A stretch of DNA of 64,000 nucleotides from the NCBI RefSeq assembly GCF_022288725.1, contig NZ_JAKNTA010000001.1, positions 682,899 to 746,898 on the forward strand, in the 5' to 3' direction. Shown here piece by piece: positions 9,025 to 18,107 of this stretch. Under the pieces are notes generated by a model that was not told the DNA's origin, ran no database searches, and saw only the letters and a program-made list of their open reading frames with translations. Both the position numbers and the translations under genes were made by a program. The stretch comes from Kitasatospora sp. A2-31. GTDB taxonomy: Bacteria; Actinomycetota; Actinomycetes; Streptomycetales; Streptomycetaceae. Each line of letters starts with the position of its first letter. Position 1 is the stretch's first letter.

Positions 9025-9078
9025 ACCAGAAGATTTAAGAGCTAAAGTCTTGCGAGATATAGTCTTAGCACCAGAAGA
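9025..9078. promoter_or_regulatory. AT-rich repeat operator between MFS and MarR genes
   Basis: The divergent intergenic region is unusually AT-rich for this genome. It contains an exact 9-base direct repeat, ACCAGAAGA, at 9025-9033 and 9070-9078 (45 bases apart). Around it are several CTTAAGA/TTTAAGA/GTCTTA variants. This is the kind of site a MarR dimer would occupy to silence both genes. Promoter elements probably overlap it. Confidence 0.5.
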
Positions 9079-9129
9079 GTGCGGAGTCAAAGGCTTAAGG
9101 GGTGCACCTCGCGTGCGACACTGGTCCGC

Positions 9130-9690
9130 ATGACAGCAGAGAAGCCCGCGCCGGCCACCGCCCGCGAGCTGGGCATCGCCGAGCAGGTGGCCGTCTACCA
9201 GCGGGAATTCCCCACCGTGGACCCGCAGGTGGAGACCATCGTTCAGACGCTCTCCCGGGTCGCCCGGCGGATGGGCGTCGCCTACGACCGGCAGCTGACT
9301 GTGCTCGGAATCACCTCCGCCGAGTGGGAGGTGCTCAAGGCCCTGGTGGTCGCCGGCAGCCCGTACCGGCTGGGTCCGGGCGAGCTGGCCAAGCGGCTCG
9401 GCCTGACCCCGGCGGCGATGACGCACCGGATCGACCGGATGGTCGCCGAGGACCTGGTGACCCGCGAGCGCGACGAGACCAACCGGGTCCGGGTGATCAT
9501 CGAGCTGACCGAGAACGGCCGCGACAAGTGGCTGGAGTCGATGCGGATGGCCGCCGTCTTCGAGGAGGAGCTGCTCCAGGACCTCGCCGGCGACGAACGC
9601 GCCGTCCTCTCCCACCAGCTGGCCCGGATGCTGCGGCGGATCGAGGAGTCCCAGCCGGACGCCCTGGGGCGCACCGCGGACCTGGACTGA
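9130..9690 (+). CDS. MarR family transcriptional regulator
   Basis: 186 residues from ATG 9130. An in-frame ATG at 9079 would add 17 residues from the repeat region and is less likely. The winged helix-turn-helix lies around residues 60-130: LTVLGITSAEWEVLKALVVA, then GPGELAKRLGLTPAAMTHRI, DRMVAEDLVTRERDETNR, and VRVIIELTENGRDKW. N- and C-terminal helices form the dimer interface. The longer N-terminus (HTH starting near residue 60) is common in streptomycete MarR proteins. It probably represses the divergent MFS gene and itself, with a small ligand lifting repression. Confidence 0.9.
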   Translation: MTAEKPAPATARELGIAEQVAVYQREFPTVDPQVETIVQTLSRVARRMGVAYDRQLTVLGITSAEWEVLKALVVAGSPYRLGPGELAKRLGLTPAAMTHRIDRMVAEDLVTRERDETNRVRVIIELTENGRDKWLESMRMAAVFEEELLQDLAGDERAVLSHQLARMLRRIEESQPDALGRTADLD

Positions 9691-9800
9691 CGACACCGCC
9701 CGGCCCGCCCCGCGAGGGCGGCGGGCGGCAGGGCGGCGGGGGGACGAGGGCGGCGGGGGGACGAGGGCGGCGGAGCGGCGGCGCCCGGGGACGACAGCGG

Positions 9801-9838
9801 TCCGGCCCGCCGGGGGGCAGCTCCCCCGGCGGGCCGGA
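9801..9838. terminator. Strong hairpin between convergent marR and chitinase genes
   Basis: A 16-base-pair perfect stem: TCCGGCCCGCCGGGGG (9801-9816) pairs with CCCCCGGCGGGCCGGA (9823-9838) around a 6-base loop. It lies between the rightward MarR gene and the leftward chitinase gene and can act in both directions. No T-run follows, typical of Streptomyces. The preceding 9711-9790 is a GGCGG/ACGAGGGC low-complexity stretch. Confidence 0.75.
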
Positions 9839-9885
9839 CTCGTGGGTGCGAGGGTCGGTCAGGCCCTCATCGGCTCAGTGCCGCG

Positions 9886-11685
<1,800 letters not shown>

Positions 11686-11887
11686 GGGTGCGTGACTCCT
11701 GGTCTGTGGGGGATTCCGTCGGCGCTGGGGGACACGTACGGGGTGGGGCCGCACGACCAGGACATGACAGAAAGGGGGAGGGAATCGAGCGGGAACATGC
11801 CTTGGCGGACACCGGGATATGCCGAACCGGCGCCGGCGGCGGACCGCTGACGCCGGTTCAGGGGCTCCCTGCACCTGGGCACTAAAA

Positions 11888-11899
11888 TGGACTAGACCA
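11888..11899. promoter_or_regulatory. DasR-responsive element (dre) of the chitinase gene
   Basis: TGGACTAGACCA at 11888-11899 (minus strand TGGTCTAGTCCA) matches the core of the DasR box, whose consensus core is TGGTCTAGACCA, with one mismatch. It lies about 200 bases upstream of the chitinase start. In streptomycetes DasR, a GntR repressor released by glucosamine-6-phosphate, controls chitinases through such boxes. The adjoining 11900-12111 has no gene, only a CCCCTGCCCCGCC low-complexity run near 11951-11995. Confidence 0.75.
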
Positions 11900-12111
11900 A
11901 CTACCCCGTCAAGGGGTGCCGGTTCGCCTTGAGCCGCCCTTAAGGTTGGCCCCCTGCCCCGCCCCTGCCCCGCCCCCTGCCCCGCCCCCTCTTCCGGCCC
12001 GGGTACCGGCACCGCCGCCGACCTGCGGCCCGGTGCCGCCTGCGGGCCCGGTGCCGCGCCGGGTCCGGCACCCTCCGGACCTCCCCCGCGCCGGCCTCCG
12101 CGCTCCCGGGT

Positions 12112-12747
12112 TCAGTACCGGACGGCGTTGGCCACCTCAGCCCTGACCGTGCCGGTGAGTTTGCGGTTGCCGGTCGCGGTGACCTGGGCGCTCTGCCCGG
12201 CGGCCACGTCCGGAACGGTCACCGCCGTCGCGTCCAGCACGTTGCCTGAGCCGTCGGTGAAGTTGACCTGGATCACGTACCGGTTGGACTGCTGCCCGCT
12301 GTTCTTCACGGTGAGCGGCACCGAGGCCTTGCCGTCCGAGCCGATCGTCACCGCGCCGGTGGTGACGTCGCCCTTGGCGTCCAGCCCGCCCTTGACGCTC
12401 GCGACCGCCGACGAGGCCGCCGCCTCGGCCGACGCCGCGGCGGACGCGGCCGCCGAGGAGAGCCCGCTCGCCACCGAGGAGGCGGCCGACGCCGCGGCGG
12501 AGGCTGCCGCGGACGCCGCGGCGGAGAGGCCGGACTCCACGGCTCCGGCGGCCGAGGAGACGGCGCTGCTCGCCTTGCCGTCCGAGGAGCAGCCTGCCAG
12601 CGCCGCGCCGCCGAGCACGGCGGCGGCCAGCACGCCGGCCACGGCGCGCCGCGGGCGGCGGACCACCGGGGCGGTCAGGTCGGCGGCGGTGGTGCGGGTG
12701 GGGCGGGTCGCCCCGGTCAACGGCTGGCGGTCCGACTGGCGGTCCAT
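12112..12747 (-). CDS. Putative lipoprotein with FxLYD-like domain
   Basis: The likely start is ATG 12747, preceded by GAGGA. An upstream start at 12801 has no such site. The 211-residue product has an arginine-rich tail, a hydrophobic helix and a lipobox (AALAGCSS), so it should be a membrane-linked lipoprotein. A long Ala/Ser stretch (AASAAASAAASAASS-type) acts as a spacer. The C-terminal 90 residues (VTIGSDGKASVPLTVKNSGQ, then YVIQVNFTDGSGNVLDATA and AGQSAQVTATG) read like an FxLYD/beta-sandwich domain. Role unknown. The Ala/Ser codons are themselves repetitive. Confidence 0.75.
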   Translation of the reverse strand: MDRQSDRQPLTGATRPTRTTAADLTAPVVRRPRRAVAGVLAAAVLGGAALAGCSSDGKASSAVSSAAGAVESGLSAAASAAASAAASAASSVASGLSSAAASAAASAEAAASSAVASVKGGLDAKGDVTTGAVTIGSDGKASVPLTVKNSGQQSNRYVIQVNFTDGSGNVLDATAVTVPDVAAGQSAQVTATGNRKLTGTVRAEVANAVRY

Positions 12748-12884
12748 CGGGTCCTCGTTTCTGCCCGGCGCCGGGGGTACCCGGCACACCTCCCGGCCCA
12801 CCCTCGGGCGCCCCGGGCGGGCCCGCCAGCAGGACGGCGCATCCGGGTGAGGCGGCCCGTGGGGCCGGCCGGCCGCGGACGTGC

Positions 12885-12913
12885 GGGAGGCCCCGGTGCA
12901 TCCGGGGCCTCCC
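12885..12913. terminator. Hairpin downstream of doxX-like gene
   Basis: GGGAGGCCCCGG (12885-12896) pairs perfectly with CCGGGGCCTCCC (12902-12913) around a 5-base loop, 16 bases past the stop of the leftward DoxX gene. Confidence 0.7.
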
Positions 12914-12928
12914 GCCCTCCGGTCGGGG

Positions 12929-13489
12929 TCAGGACAGCCCGGAGCCCTCCTGGAACTCCGACTCCACGACGGCCCGCTCCTCGCGCAGCCGCATCACGTG
13001 CCGGCGGCGGGCCACCGCGCCGTACGCCCCGGCCGCGCTGGCGAGGAAGGCCAGCACGCCCACCCACGGGCGGTCGAAGGCATGCCCGCTCCAGTGGTCC
13101 AGCGAGTAGCGGCCCGGGCCGGCCAGACCCAGCGCCAGACCGGTCGCCCCCAGGAAGGCCGGGTACTCGTAGCCCCCGGAGGTGATGAAGAAGCCGGCCG
13201 GGGCGTGCACCGCGACGGCGCCGGCCATGGTGCCGGCCACCACCGAGCCGGCCACCGGCGTGGCCAGCCCGGCCACCAGCAGCGCGCCGCCGCCCGCCTC
13301 GCCGACGCCGGCGGCGAGGGCGCTCTGGCGCGCCGGATGGAAGCCCATGTGCTCCATCGCCTGGGCGGTGGCGTCGAGGCCGCCGCCCCCGAACCAGCCG
13401 AACAGCTTCTGGGTGCCGTGCGCGATCAGCACCCCGCCGACGGCGCCGCGCAGGGCCAGCAGGCCCAGGTCCTTACGGTTCAGACACAT
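12929..13489 (-). CDS. DoxX family membrane protein
   Basis: Start ATG 13489 is favoured over 13582, because the extra 31 residues lack homology-like character and run into the barstar promoter region. The 186 residues contain four membrane helices and the family pattern: LLALRGAVGGVLIAHGTQKLF with FGWFGGGGLDATAQAMEHMG, then EAGGGALLVAGLATPVAG and PAGFFITSGGYEYPAFLGA. DoxX proteins are quinone-linked or oxidoreductase-associated membrane proteins of uncertain biochemistry. The gene is divergent from the barstar gene, with about 134 bases for promoters. Confidence 0.85.
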   Translation of the reverse strand: MCLNRKDLGLLALRGAVGGVLIAHGTQKLFGWFGGGGLDATAQAMEHMGFHPARQSALAAGVGEAGGGALLVAGLATPVAGSVVAGTMAGAVAVHAPAGFFITSGGYEYPAFLGATGLALGLAGPGRYSLDHWSGHAFDRPWVGVLAFLASAAGAYGAVARRRHVMRLREERAVVESEFQEGSGLS

Positions 13490-13623
13490 GTCGAATCCTC
13501 GTTCCAGCGGAGGGTGATCCGGCTTCCATGGGAGCCGAAAGGGCGTGCCGACTCGACTCGGGACCGCCATCCGGGCGAACATCGAGTCGTCGAGGAATAC
13601 CGCCGCGCCCAGGAAGCGAGCCG

Positions 13624-13941
13624 ATGAGCATCACCCGGCCCGAACCGCCCGTCTACGTCCTGGACGGCCGCGGGATCACCGACCGCGCCGCCTTCTACAC
13701 CGCCCTCGGCGCCGCACTGAACGGCCCCGGCGGCTACTACGGCTCCAACCTCGACGCGCTGGCCGACTGCCTGCACGGCGGCTTCGGTCCCACGCCCCCG
13801 TTCACCCTGGTCTGGGAGGACGCCGGGACGGCCCGGCGGCACCTGACCGGCACCGTCGTCATCGGCGAGCGGCGGCTCGACTACTTCGGCGCGATCCTGG
13901 CCACCTTGCGCTCCGAGGGCGTGGCGGTCCAGCTCCGATGA
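13624..13941 (+). CDS. Barstar-family protein
   Basis: 105 residues from ATG 13624. Hallmarks of the barstar fold are VYVLDGRGITDRAAFYTALG and YYGSNLDALADCLHGGF, where YxxNLDAL is the conserved inhibitor core, with FTLVWEDA and the C-terminal helix after them. Barstar binds and blocks barnase-type ribonucleases in the cytoplasm. No ribonuclease gene is adjacent, so its partner is elsewhere or it protects against toxins from outside. The MarC gene starts 22 bases after its stop. Confidence 0.85.
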   Translation: MSITRPEPPVYVLDGRGITDRAAFYTALGAALNGPGGYYGSNLDALADCLHGGFGPTPPFTLVWEDAGTARRHLTGTVVIGERRLDYFGAILATLRSEGVAVQLR

Positions 13942-13963
13942 TCACCCCGGCCATCCTTGGCAC

Positions 13964-14599
13964 ATGTTCGTCTTCAACCTGAGCAGCGCCTTCATCGCCT
14001 TCTTCGCCGTGGTGGGACCGCCGAAGGTCCTGCTCTCCTTCGCCCGGCTGGCCGGCACCCGCAGCACCCGGGAGCTGCGCCGGCTGGCGGCCTGGTCCAC
14101 CGTGATCTCGGCGGTGATCGGGCTGGTGCTCGCCTACACCGCCGACGCCGTCACCTCGCTGTTCCACATCAGCGACCAGTCGCTCCAGCTGGCCGGTGGC
14201 GTGATCTTCTTCATCTACGCCGTCGCGCTGGTCCTGGGCGTCCACCTGGGCGCCGGCGGCGACGAGGAGGACGAGCACCTGCGCAACCCGATGGTGGACG
14301 GCCTCCGCGAACTGCTGCTGCCCTACATCGCCAGCCCGCTGGCGGTCACCGCGGTACTGGTGGCCTCGCTCTTCAAGGACGACTGGGGCTGGCGGACCAC
14401 CGTGGTGGGCGCCTACGTCGCGGTCGTGGTGATCAACTACTTCTGCGTGGCGGCCCTCGCGCCGTTGATGCAGCGCGCCCACCGCACCTCGTTGGAGGTG
14501 CTCTCCCGGCTCCTCGGTCTGCTGCTCGCGGCGGTCGGCGTCGAGCTCTTCCTGAACGGCCTGGCCGGCCTCGGCGTGCACATGGCCGAGGGCCACTGA
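13964..14599 (+). CDS. MarC family integral membrane protein
   Basis: 211 residues with six predicted membrane helices in two repeats. The first is FNLSSAFIAFFAVVGPPKVLLSF, the second LLPYIASPLAVTAVLVASLF after a charged GDEEDEHLRNP loop. This is the MarC/UPF0056 pattern, in which the Pro-rich turn is usually NPIG and here is GPPK. Function of the family is unsettled. The name comes from proximity to marRAB in E. coli, not from proven drug transport. Confidence 0.85.
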   Translation: MFVFNLSSAFIAFFAVVGPPKVLLSFARLAGTRSTRELRRLAAWSTVISAVIGLVLAYTADAVTSLFHISDQSLQLAGGVIFFIYAVALVLGVHLGAGGDEEDEHLRNPMVDGLRELLLPYIASPLAVTAVLVASLFKDDWGWRTTVVGAYVAVVVINYFCVAALAPLMQRAHRTSLEVLSRLLGLLLAAVGVELFLNGLAGLGVHMAEGH

Positions 14600-14621
14600 G
14601 CGGGGACGGCGCCCCGGGGCC

Positions 14622-15056
14622 TCACGGCGCGACCACCGGGCGCCACGGCACCGGGCTGGAGAGGATCATCGAACTGGCCGGCTGCCCGTGGGCGCCGAGC
14701 CGGTCGATCAGCGCCTCGAAGTCCGCCATCGCGGGCACCGCGACCAGCAGGATGCAGCACGCCCCGCCGGTCACCCGGTGCAACTGCAGCACCTCCGGCC
14801 AGGTCGCCACCTCGGGATCGCGCAGCACGCAGCGCGGGCCGTAGCACTGGAGCTGGACCAGCGCGGTGATCGGCAGCCCGGCCCGGGCGGGGTCGACGTG
14901 CGCGTGGTAGCCGGCGATCACCCCGTCGGCCTCCAGACGGCGCACCCGCTCGGCGACGGCGGGTGCGGAGAGGCTCACCCGGCGGGAGAGTTCGTTGTAC
15001 GAGAGCCGGGCGTCGGCCTGCAGCTCGGCCAGCAGGCGGCGGTCGACGGCGTCCAT
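14622..15056 (-). CDS. Lrp/AsnC family regulator, divergent from tryptophan catabolism genes
   Basis: Start ATG 15056 is preceded by GGGAG. The longer 196-residue frame adds an unlikely N-terminus. The 144-residue protein has the Lrp helix-turn-helix (LLAELQADARLSYNELSRRV then SAPAVAERVRRLEADGVIAG). An RAM effector domain follows (ITALVQLQCYGPR, VLQLHRVTGGACCILLVAV). It lies head to head with tryptophan 2,3-dioxygenase, so it very likely controls that pair, perhaps with tryptophan as ligand, as Lrp-type regulators of kyn genes do in other bacteria. Confidence 0.88.
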   Translation of the reverse strand: MDAVDRRLLAELQADARLSYNELSRRVSLSAPAVAERVRRLEADGVIAGYHAHVDPARAGLPITALVQLQCYGPRCVLRDPEVATWPEVLQLHRVTGGACCILLVAVPAMADFEALIDRLGAHGQPASSMILSSPVPWRPVVAP

Positions 15057-15134
15057 GGCGACTCCCGGGAGTTGTGGGCCGGCCGGCACTGCGGCGGGCC
15101 GTTCGGCGCAGGTCAGCGGGGTTCCGGCGGCGAT

Positions 15135-15148
15135 TTCACGATCGTAAA
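15135..15148. promoter_or_regulatory. Candidate Lrp/AsnC operator
   Basis: TTCACGATCGTAAA is a 14-base palindrome (perfect ACGATCGT core, one mismatched pair) in the 225-base divergent region between the Lrp gene and the dioxygenase gene. It sits about 80 bases from the Lrp start. Its AT-rich flanks suit Lrp-type binding. Confidence 0.4.
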
Positions 15149-15281
15149 GCCGATCGGCCCGAAGACCTCGCGAACGAAAGGTTCGGGCGCGGTTGCCGTG
15201 CCCGGAACCCATTCAAGAGCAGGCCGGGACCGCCGCACAATGGGGCCCCCGCAAGGGACGGGGTCATCAGGAGGGATCGGG

Positions 15282-16112
15282 ATGGGGCACGACTCGGTGG
15301 AGACACCCAACCTGTCGTTCGTTCGGGGCGGCGAGCCGGGTCACGGCACCCCGTACGCGCGCTACGCCCGGCTCGCGGAGCTGCACAGCCTGCAGAACCC
15401 GCGCAGCAAGGTGCCGGCCGAGCTGTCGTTCATCGTCACCACCCAGGTGATGGAGCTGCTCTTCGGCCTGCTGCGGCACGAGTGGACGCTCGCCCAGCAG
15501 GCGCTGCGCGAGGACGACCTGCCGCAGGCGCTGGCCGCCCTGCGCCGGGGCACCCACGCCCAGGACGTGCTGGTGGAGTCCTGGGACCTGCTGGCGACCA
15601 TGACGCCCCAGGAGTTCAACGCCTTCCGCTCGGTCTTCGGCGAGGCCTCGGGCTTCCAGTCCTCGGCCTTCCTGCACCTGGAGTTCCTGCTCGGCAACAA
15701 GAACGCCGCGCTGCTGCGGATGTACGACGAGGTGCCGCAGACGCGCGCCGAGCTGGCCGAGGCACTGCGCTCCGCCAGCCTGTACGACGACGCGCTGGCC
15801 CTGCTGGCCCGGCGCGGGCTCGCCGTGCCGCACGAGCCCTCCGAGCAGCGCCACCGGACCGACCCCGCGGTGGAGGCGGCCTGGCGCCGGGTCTACACCG
15901 ACCCGGACCTCGCCTCCCTCCAGCCGCTCGCCGAGGCGCTGCTGGACGTGGCCGAGCGGGTGACCCGCTGGCGCCAGCGCCACCTGGCGGCGGTCCGGCG
16001 GGCGATGGGCGCCAAGCCGGGTTCGGGCGGCTCCAGCGGCCTGAGCTGGCTGCGCAAGGCCGCCGAGCAGGACGTCTTCCCCGAGCTGTGGTCCGTCCGG
16101 GACGAGATGTGA
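15282..16112 (+). CDS. kynA: Tryptophan 2,3-dioxygenase
   Basis: 276 residues from ATG 15282 behind GAGGGAT. This haem enzyme opens the indole ring of tryptophan to N-formylkynurenine. Family segments are clear: ELHSLQNPRSKVPAELSFIV, then QVMELLFGLLRHEW with the haem-ligand His, and FRSVFGEASGFQSSAF, whose SGFQS motif binds the substrate carboxylate. The kynureninase gene follows within 40 bases, forming a two-gene operon. Kynurenine formamidase is not nearby. Confidence 0.95.
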   Translation: MGHDSVETPNLSFVRGGEPGHGTPYARYARLAELHSLQNPRSKVPAELSFIVTTQVMELLFGLLRHEWTLAQQALREDDLPQALAALRRGTHAQDVLVESWDLLATMTPQEFNAFRSVFGEASGFQSSAFLHLEFLLGNKNAALLRMYDEVPQTRAELAEALRSASLYDDALALLARRGLAVPHEPSEQRHRTDPAVEAAWRRVYTDPDLASLQPLAEALLDVAERVTRWRQRHLAAVRRAMGAKPGSGGSSGLSWLRKAAEQDVFPELWSVRDEM

Positions 16113-16149
16113 GCGAGCAGTGAGCGAGAGAGTGGGCAAGAAGGTGGGC

Positions 16150-17376
16150 ATGATCACGCGCGAGGAGTGCGCGGCGCTGGACGCCGTCGACCCGCTGGCG
16201 GCGTTCCGCAAGGAGTTCGCCCTGCCGGACGGCGTCGTCTACCTGGACGGGAACTCGCTCGGCGCACTGCCGGCCCGCACCCCCGGCCGGGTGCGGCAGG
16301 TCGTCGAGGAGGAGTGGGGCCGCGAGCTGATCCGCAGCTGGAACGAGGCCGGCTGGTTCGAGCAGCCGTACCGGCTCGGCCGGCGGATCGCGCCGATGAT
16401 CGGGGCCGAGCCGGAGGAGGTGGTGGTCTGCGACACCACCTCGGTCAACCTGTTCAAGGTGCTGACCGCCGCGCTGCGGCTGCGGCCCGGCCGCCGGACG
16501 GTGCTCGGCGACGGCGCGGCCTTCCCCACCGACCTGTACATCGCCGAGGGCGTGACCGCGCTCTTCGAGGGCGCGCGAAGCGTCCTGGTCGCGCCGGAGG
16601 AGCTGGACCGGCACCTGGGCGGGGACGTCGCCGCGGTCGTCCTCTCGCACGTGGACTACCGCACCGGCGAGCTGCTGGACATGCCCGGCATCACCGCCCG
16701 GGTGCAGGCCGCGGGGGCCCTGATGATCTGGGACGTCTGCCACTCGGTGGGCGCGCTCCCGGTCGAACTCGGCGCGGCCGGCGCGGATTTCGCCGTCGGC
16801 TGCACCTACAAGTACCTCAACGGCGGTCCCGGCTCGCCGGCCTTCCTCTACGTGGCCCGCCGGCACCTCGCGGCGGGGCCGCAGCAGCCGCTGAGCGGCT
16901 GGTTCGGGCACGCCCGCCCGTTCGCCTTCGAGCCCGGGTACGACCCGAAGGACGGCATCGGCCGCTTCCTCACCAGCTCGCCCTCGCTGCTCGGCCAGGC
17001 CGCCCTGGAGTCCTCCCTGGACGTCTGGGAGCAGGCCGACCTGGCCGCGGTACGGGCCAAGAGCCTGGCCCTGACCGACCTGTTCATCTCCCTGGTGGAG
17101 GGCCTGGACGGGATCGAGGTGGCCACCCCGCGCGAGCACGCCCGGCGCGGCAGCCAGGTGGCCCTGCGGCACGCCGACGGGTACCCGGTGGTGCAGGCGC
17201 TGATCGAGCGCGGGGTGATCGGGGACTTCCGCGCCCCGGACCTCATGCGGTTCGGCTTCACCCCGCTCTACCTCTCCCACACCGACGTCTGGGACGCCGC
17301 GCAGCAGCTGGCCGAGGTGCTGGAGAGCGGCGAGTGGCGCGAGGAGCGCTTCTCCCGCCGCGGCGAGGTGACCTGA
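16150..17376 (+). CDS. kynU: Kynureninase
   Basis: A PLP enzyme cleaving kynurenine to anthranilate and alanine. ATG 16150 has a good AAGGTG site. GTG 16120 is an alternative that would bring it within 8 bases of the dioxygenase stop. About 408 residues. Key parts are VYLDGNSLGALPARTPGRV, WGRELIRSWNEAGWFE, the PLP-phosphate region CDTTSVNLFKV, HSVGALPVEL, and the Schiff-base lysine in CTYKYLNGGPGSPAF. With the dioxygenase it directs tryptophan to anthranilate, which can feed catabolism or secondary metabolites. Confidence 0.94.
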   Translation: MITREECAALDAVDPLAAFRKEFALPDGVVYLDGNSLGALPARTPGRVRQVVEEEWGRELIRSWNEAGWFEQPYRLGRRIAPMIGAEPEEVVVCDTTSVNLFKVLTAALRLRPGRRTVLGDGAAFPTDLYIAEGVTALFEGARSVLVAPEELDRHLGGDVAAVVLSHVDYRTGELLDMPGITARVQAAGALMIWDVCHSVGALPVELGAAGADFAVGCTYKYLNGGPGSPAFLYVARRHLAAGPQQPLSGWFGHARPFAFEPGYDPKDGIGRFLTSSPSLLGQAALESSLDVWEQADLAAVRAKSLALTDLFISLVEGLDGIEVATPREHARRGSQVALRHADGYPVVQALIERGVIGDFRAPDLMRFGFTPLYLSHTDVWDAAQQLAEVLESGEWREERFSRRGEVT

Positions 17377-17400
17377 GGCACGGGGTCTGCGAAGGCCCGG

Positions 17401-17446
17401 AGGCCGCCGGCCCGGTGACGGACATCCGTCGCCGGGCCGGTGGCCT
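17401..17446 (+). terminator. Terminator of the kynurenine operon
   Basis: A long hairpin: AGGCC (17401-17405) pairs with GGCCT (17442-17446), and inside it CCGGCCCGG pairs with CCGGGCCGG and GACGG with CCGTC. It lies 25 bases after the kynureninase stop. Confidence 0.75.
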
Positions 17447-17533
17447 TCCCCACACCGCCCGGCCCGGAAGGTTCATCGCAACACCCAAGGGCAGCATCCC
17501 TCATGACAGTTCGTCAGACCCCGGGAGGGATGC

Positions 17534-18034
17534 ATGGACCTGGAGAAGCTCGGACCGCTGAAGCCCGAGCCGGCCGCACTGATCGTCGGCCTGGCCTGCT
17601 TCTTCCTGATGATCTGGCTGCTGGGGCGCAAGGTCCTGCCGCGGATCGAGCGGGTGCAGGCCGATCGCCGGGACGCCACCGAGGGCCGGCTGGAGCGTGC
17701 GGAGGAGCTCAACGCCGAGGCCGACCGGACCTACGAGGCCTACCGGAAGGTGCTGGCGGACGCCCGGCACGAGGCGGCGCGGATCCGGCAGGAGGCCGCC
17801 GAGCAGGGCGCGGCGCTCATCGCGACCGCCCGCGAGGAGGGCCTGCGGGAGCGCGACCGGCTGGTCGGCGAGGCGCACGCACAGATAGCCGTGGACCAGG
17901 CGCTCGCAGCCGTCACGCTCCGGCACGACGTGGGCGAGCTGGCCGTCGAGCTGGCCGGGCGGGTGGTCGGCGAGTCGGTGTCGGCCGTGGCCGCCGAGCG
18001 CGCGACGGTGGCGCGCTTCTTCGACGAGCACTGA
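17534..18034 (+). CDS. Stand-alone F-type ATP synthase b-subunit-like protein
   Basis: 166 residues with one N-terminal membrane helix (residues 15-33, AALIVGLACFFLMIWLLG). A long charged coiled coil follows (RIERVQADRRDATEGRLERA, then TYEAYRKVLADARHEAARIR) and ends in a delta-subunit-contact-like segment (LAVELAGRVVGESV). This is the architecture and near-normal length of ATP synthase subunit b. It is isolated: no other atp genes are adjacent. It is therefore probably a paralogue of the operon copy. A role as alternative stator or a different membrane scaffold is possible. Confidence 0.82.
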   Translation: MDLEKLGPLKPEPAALIVGLACFFLMIWLLGRKVLPRIERVQADRRDATEGRLERAEELNAEADRTYEAYRKVLADARHEAARIRQEAAEQGAALIATAREEGLRERDRLVGEAHAQIAVDQALAAVTLRHDVGELAVELAGRVVGESVSAVAAERATVARFFDEH

Positions 18035-18040
18035 GGGCAC

Positions 18041-18095
18041 GCGCCGGACGGCCCCTCGCCGGCGCACGGGGCGCTGGCGAGGGGCCGTCCGGCGC
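18041..18095. terminator. Perfect 20-bp bidirectional terminator
   Basis: 18041-18060 pairs perfectly over 20 bases with 18076-18095, with a 15-base loop. It separates the rightward b-subunit-like gene from the leftward surface-protein gene, so it can end both transcripts. Confidence 0.85.
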
Positions 18096-18107
18096 TGCGG
18101 GGCCTGC

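Noticed and set aside
11951..11995. CCCCTGCCCCGCC run as a possible functional repeat
   Set aside because: Low-complexity GC-rich spacer without clear unit conservation or adjacent CRISPR-like features.
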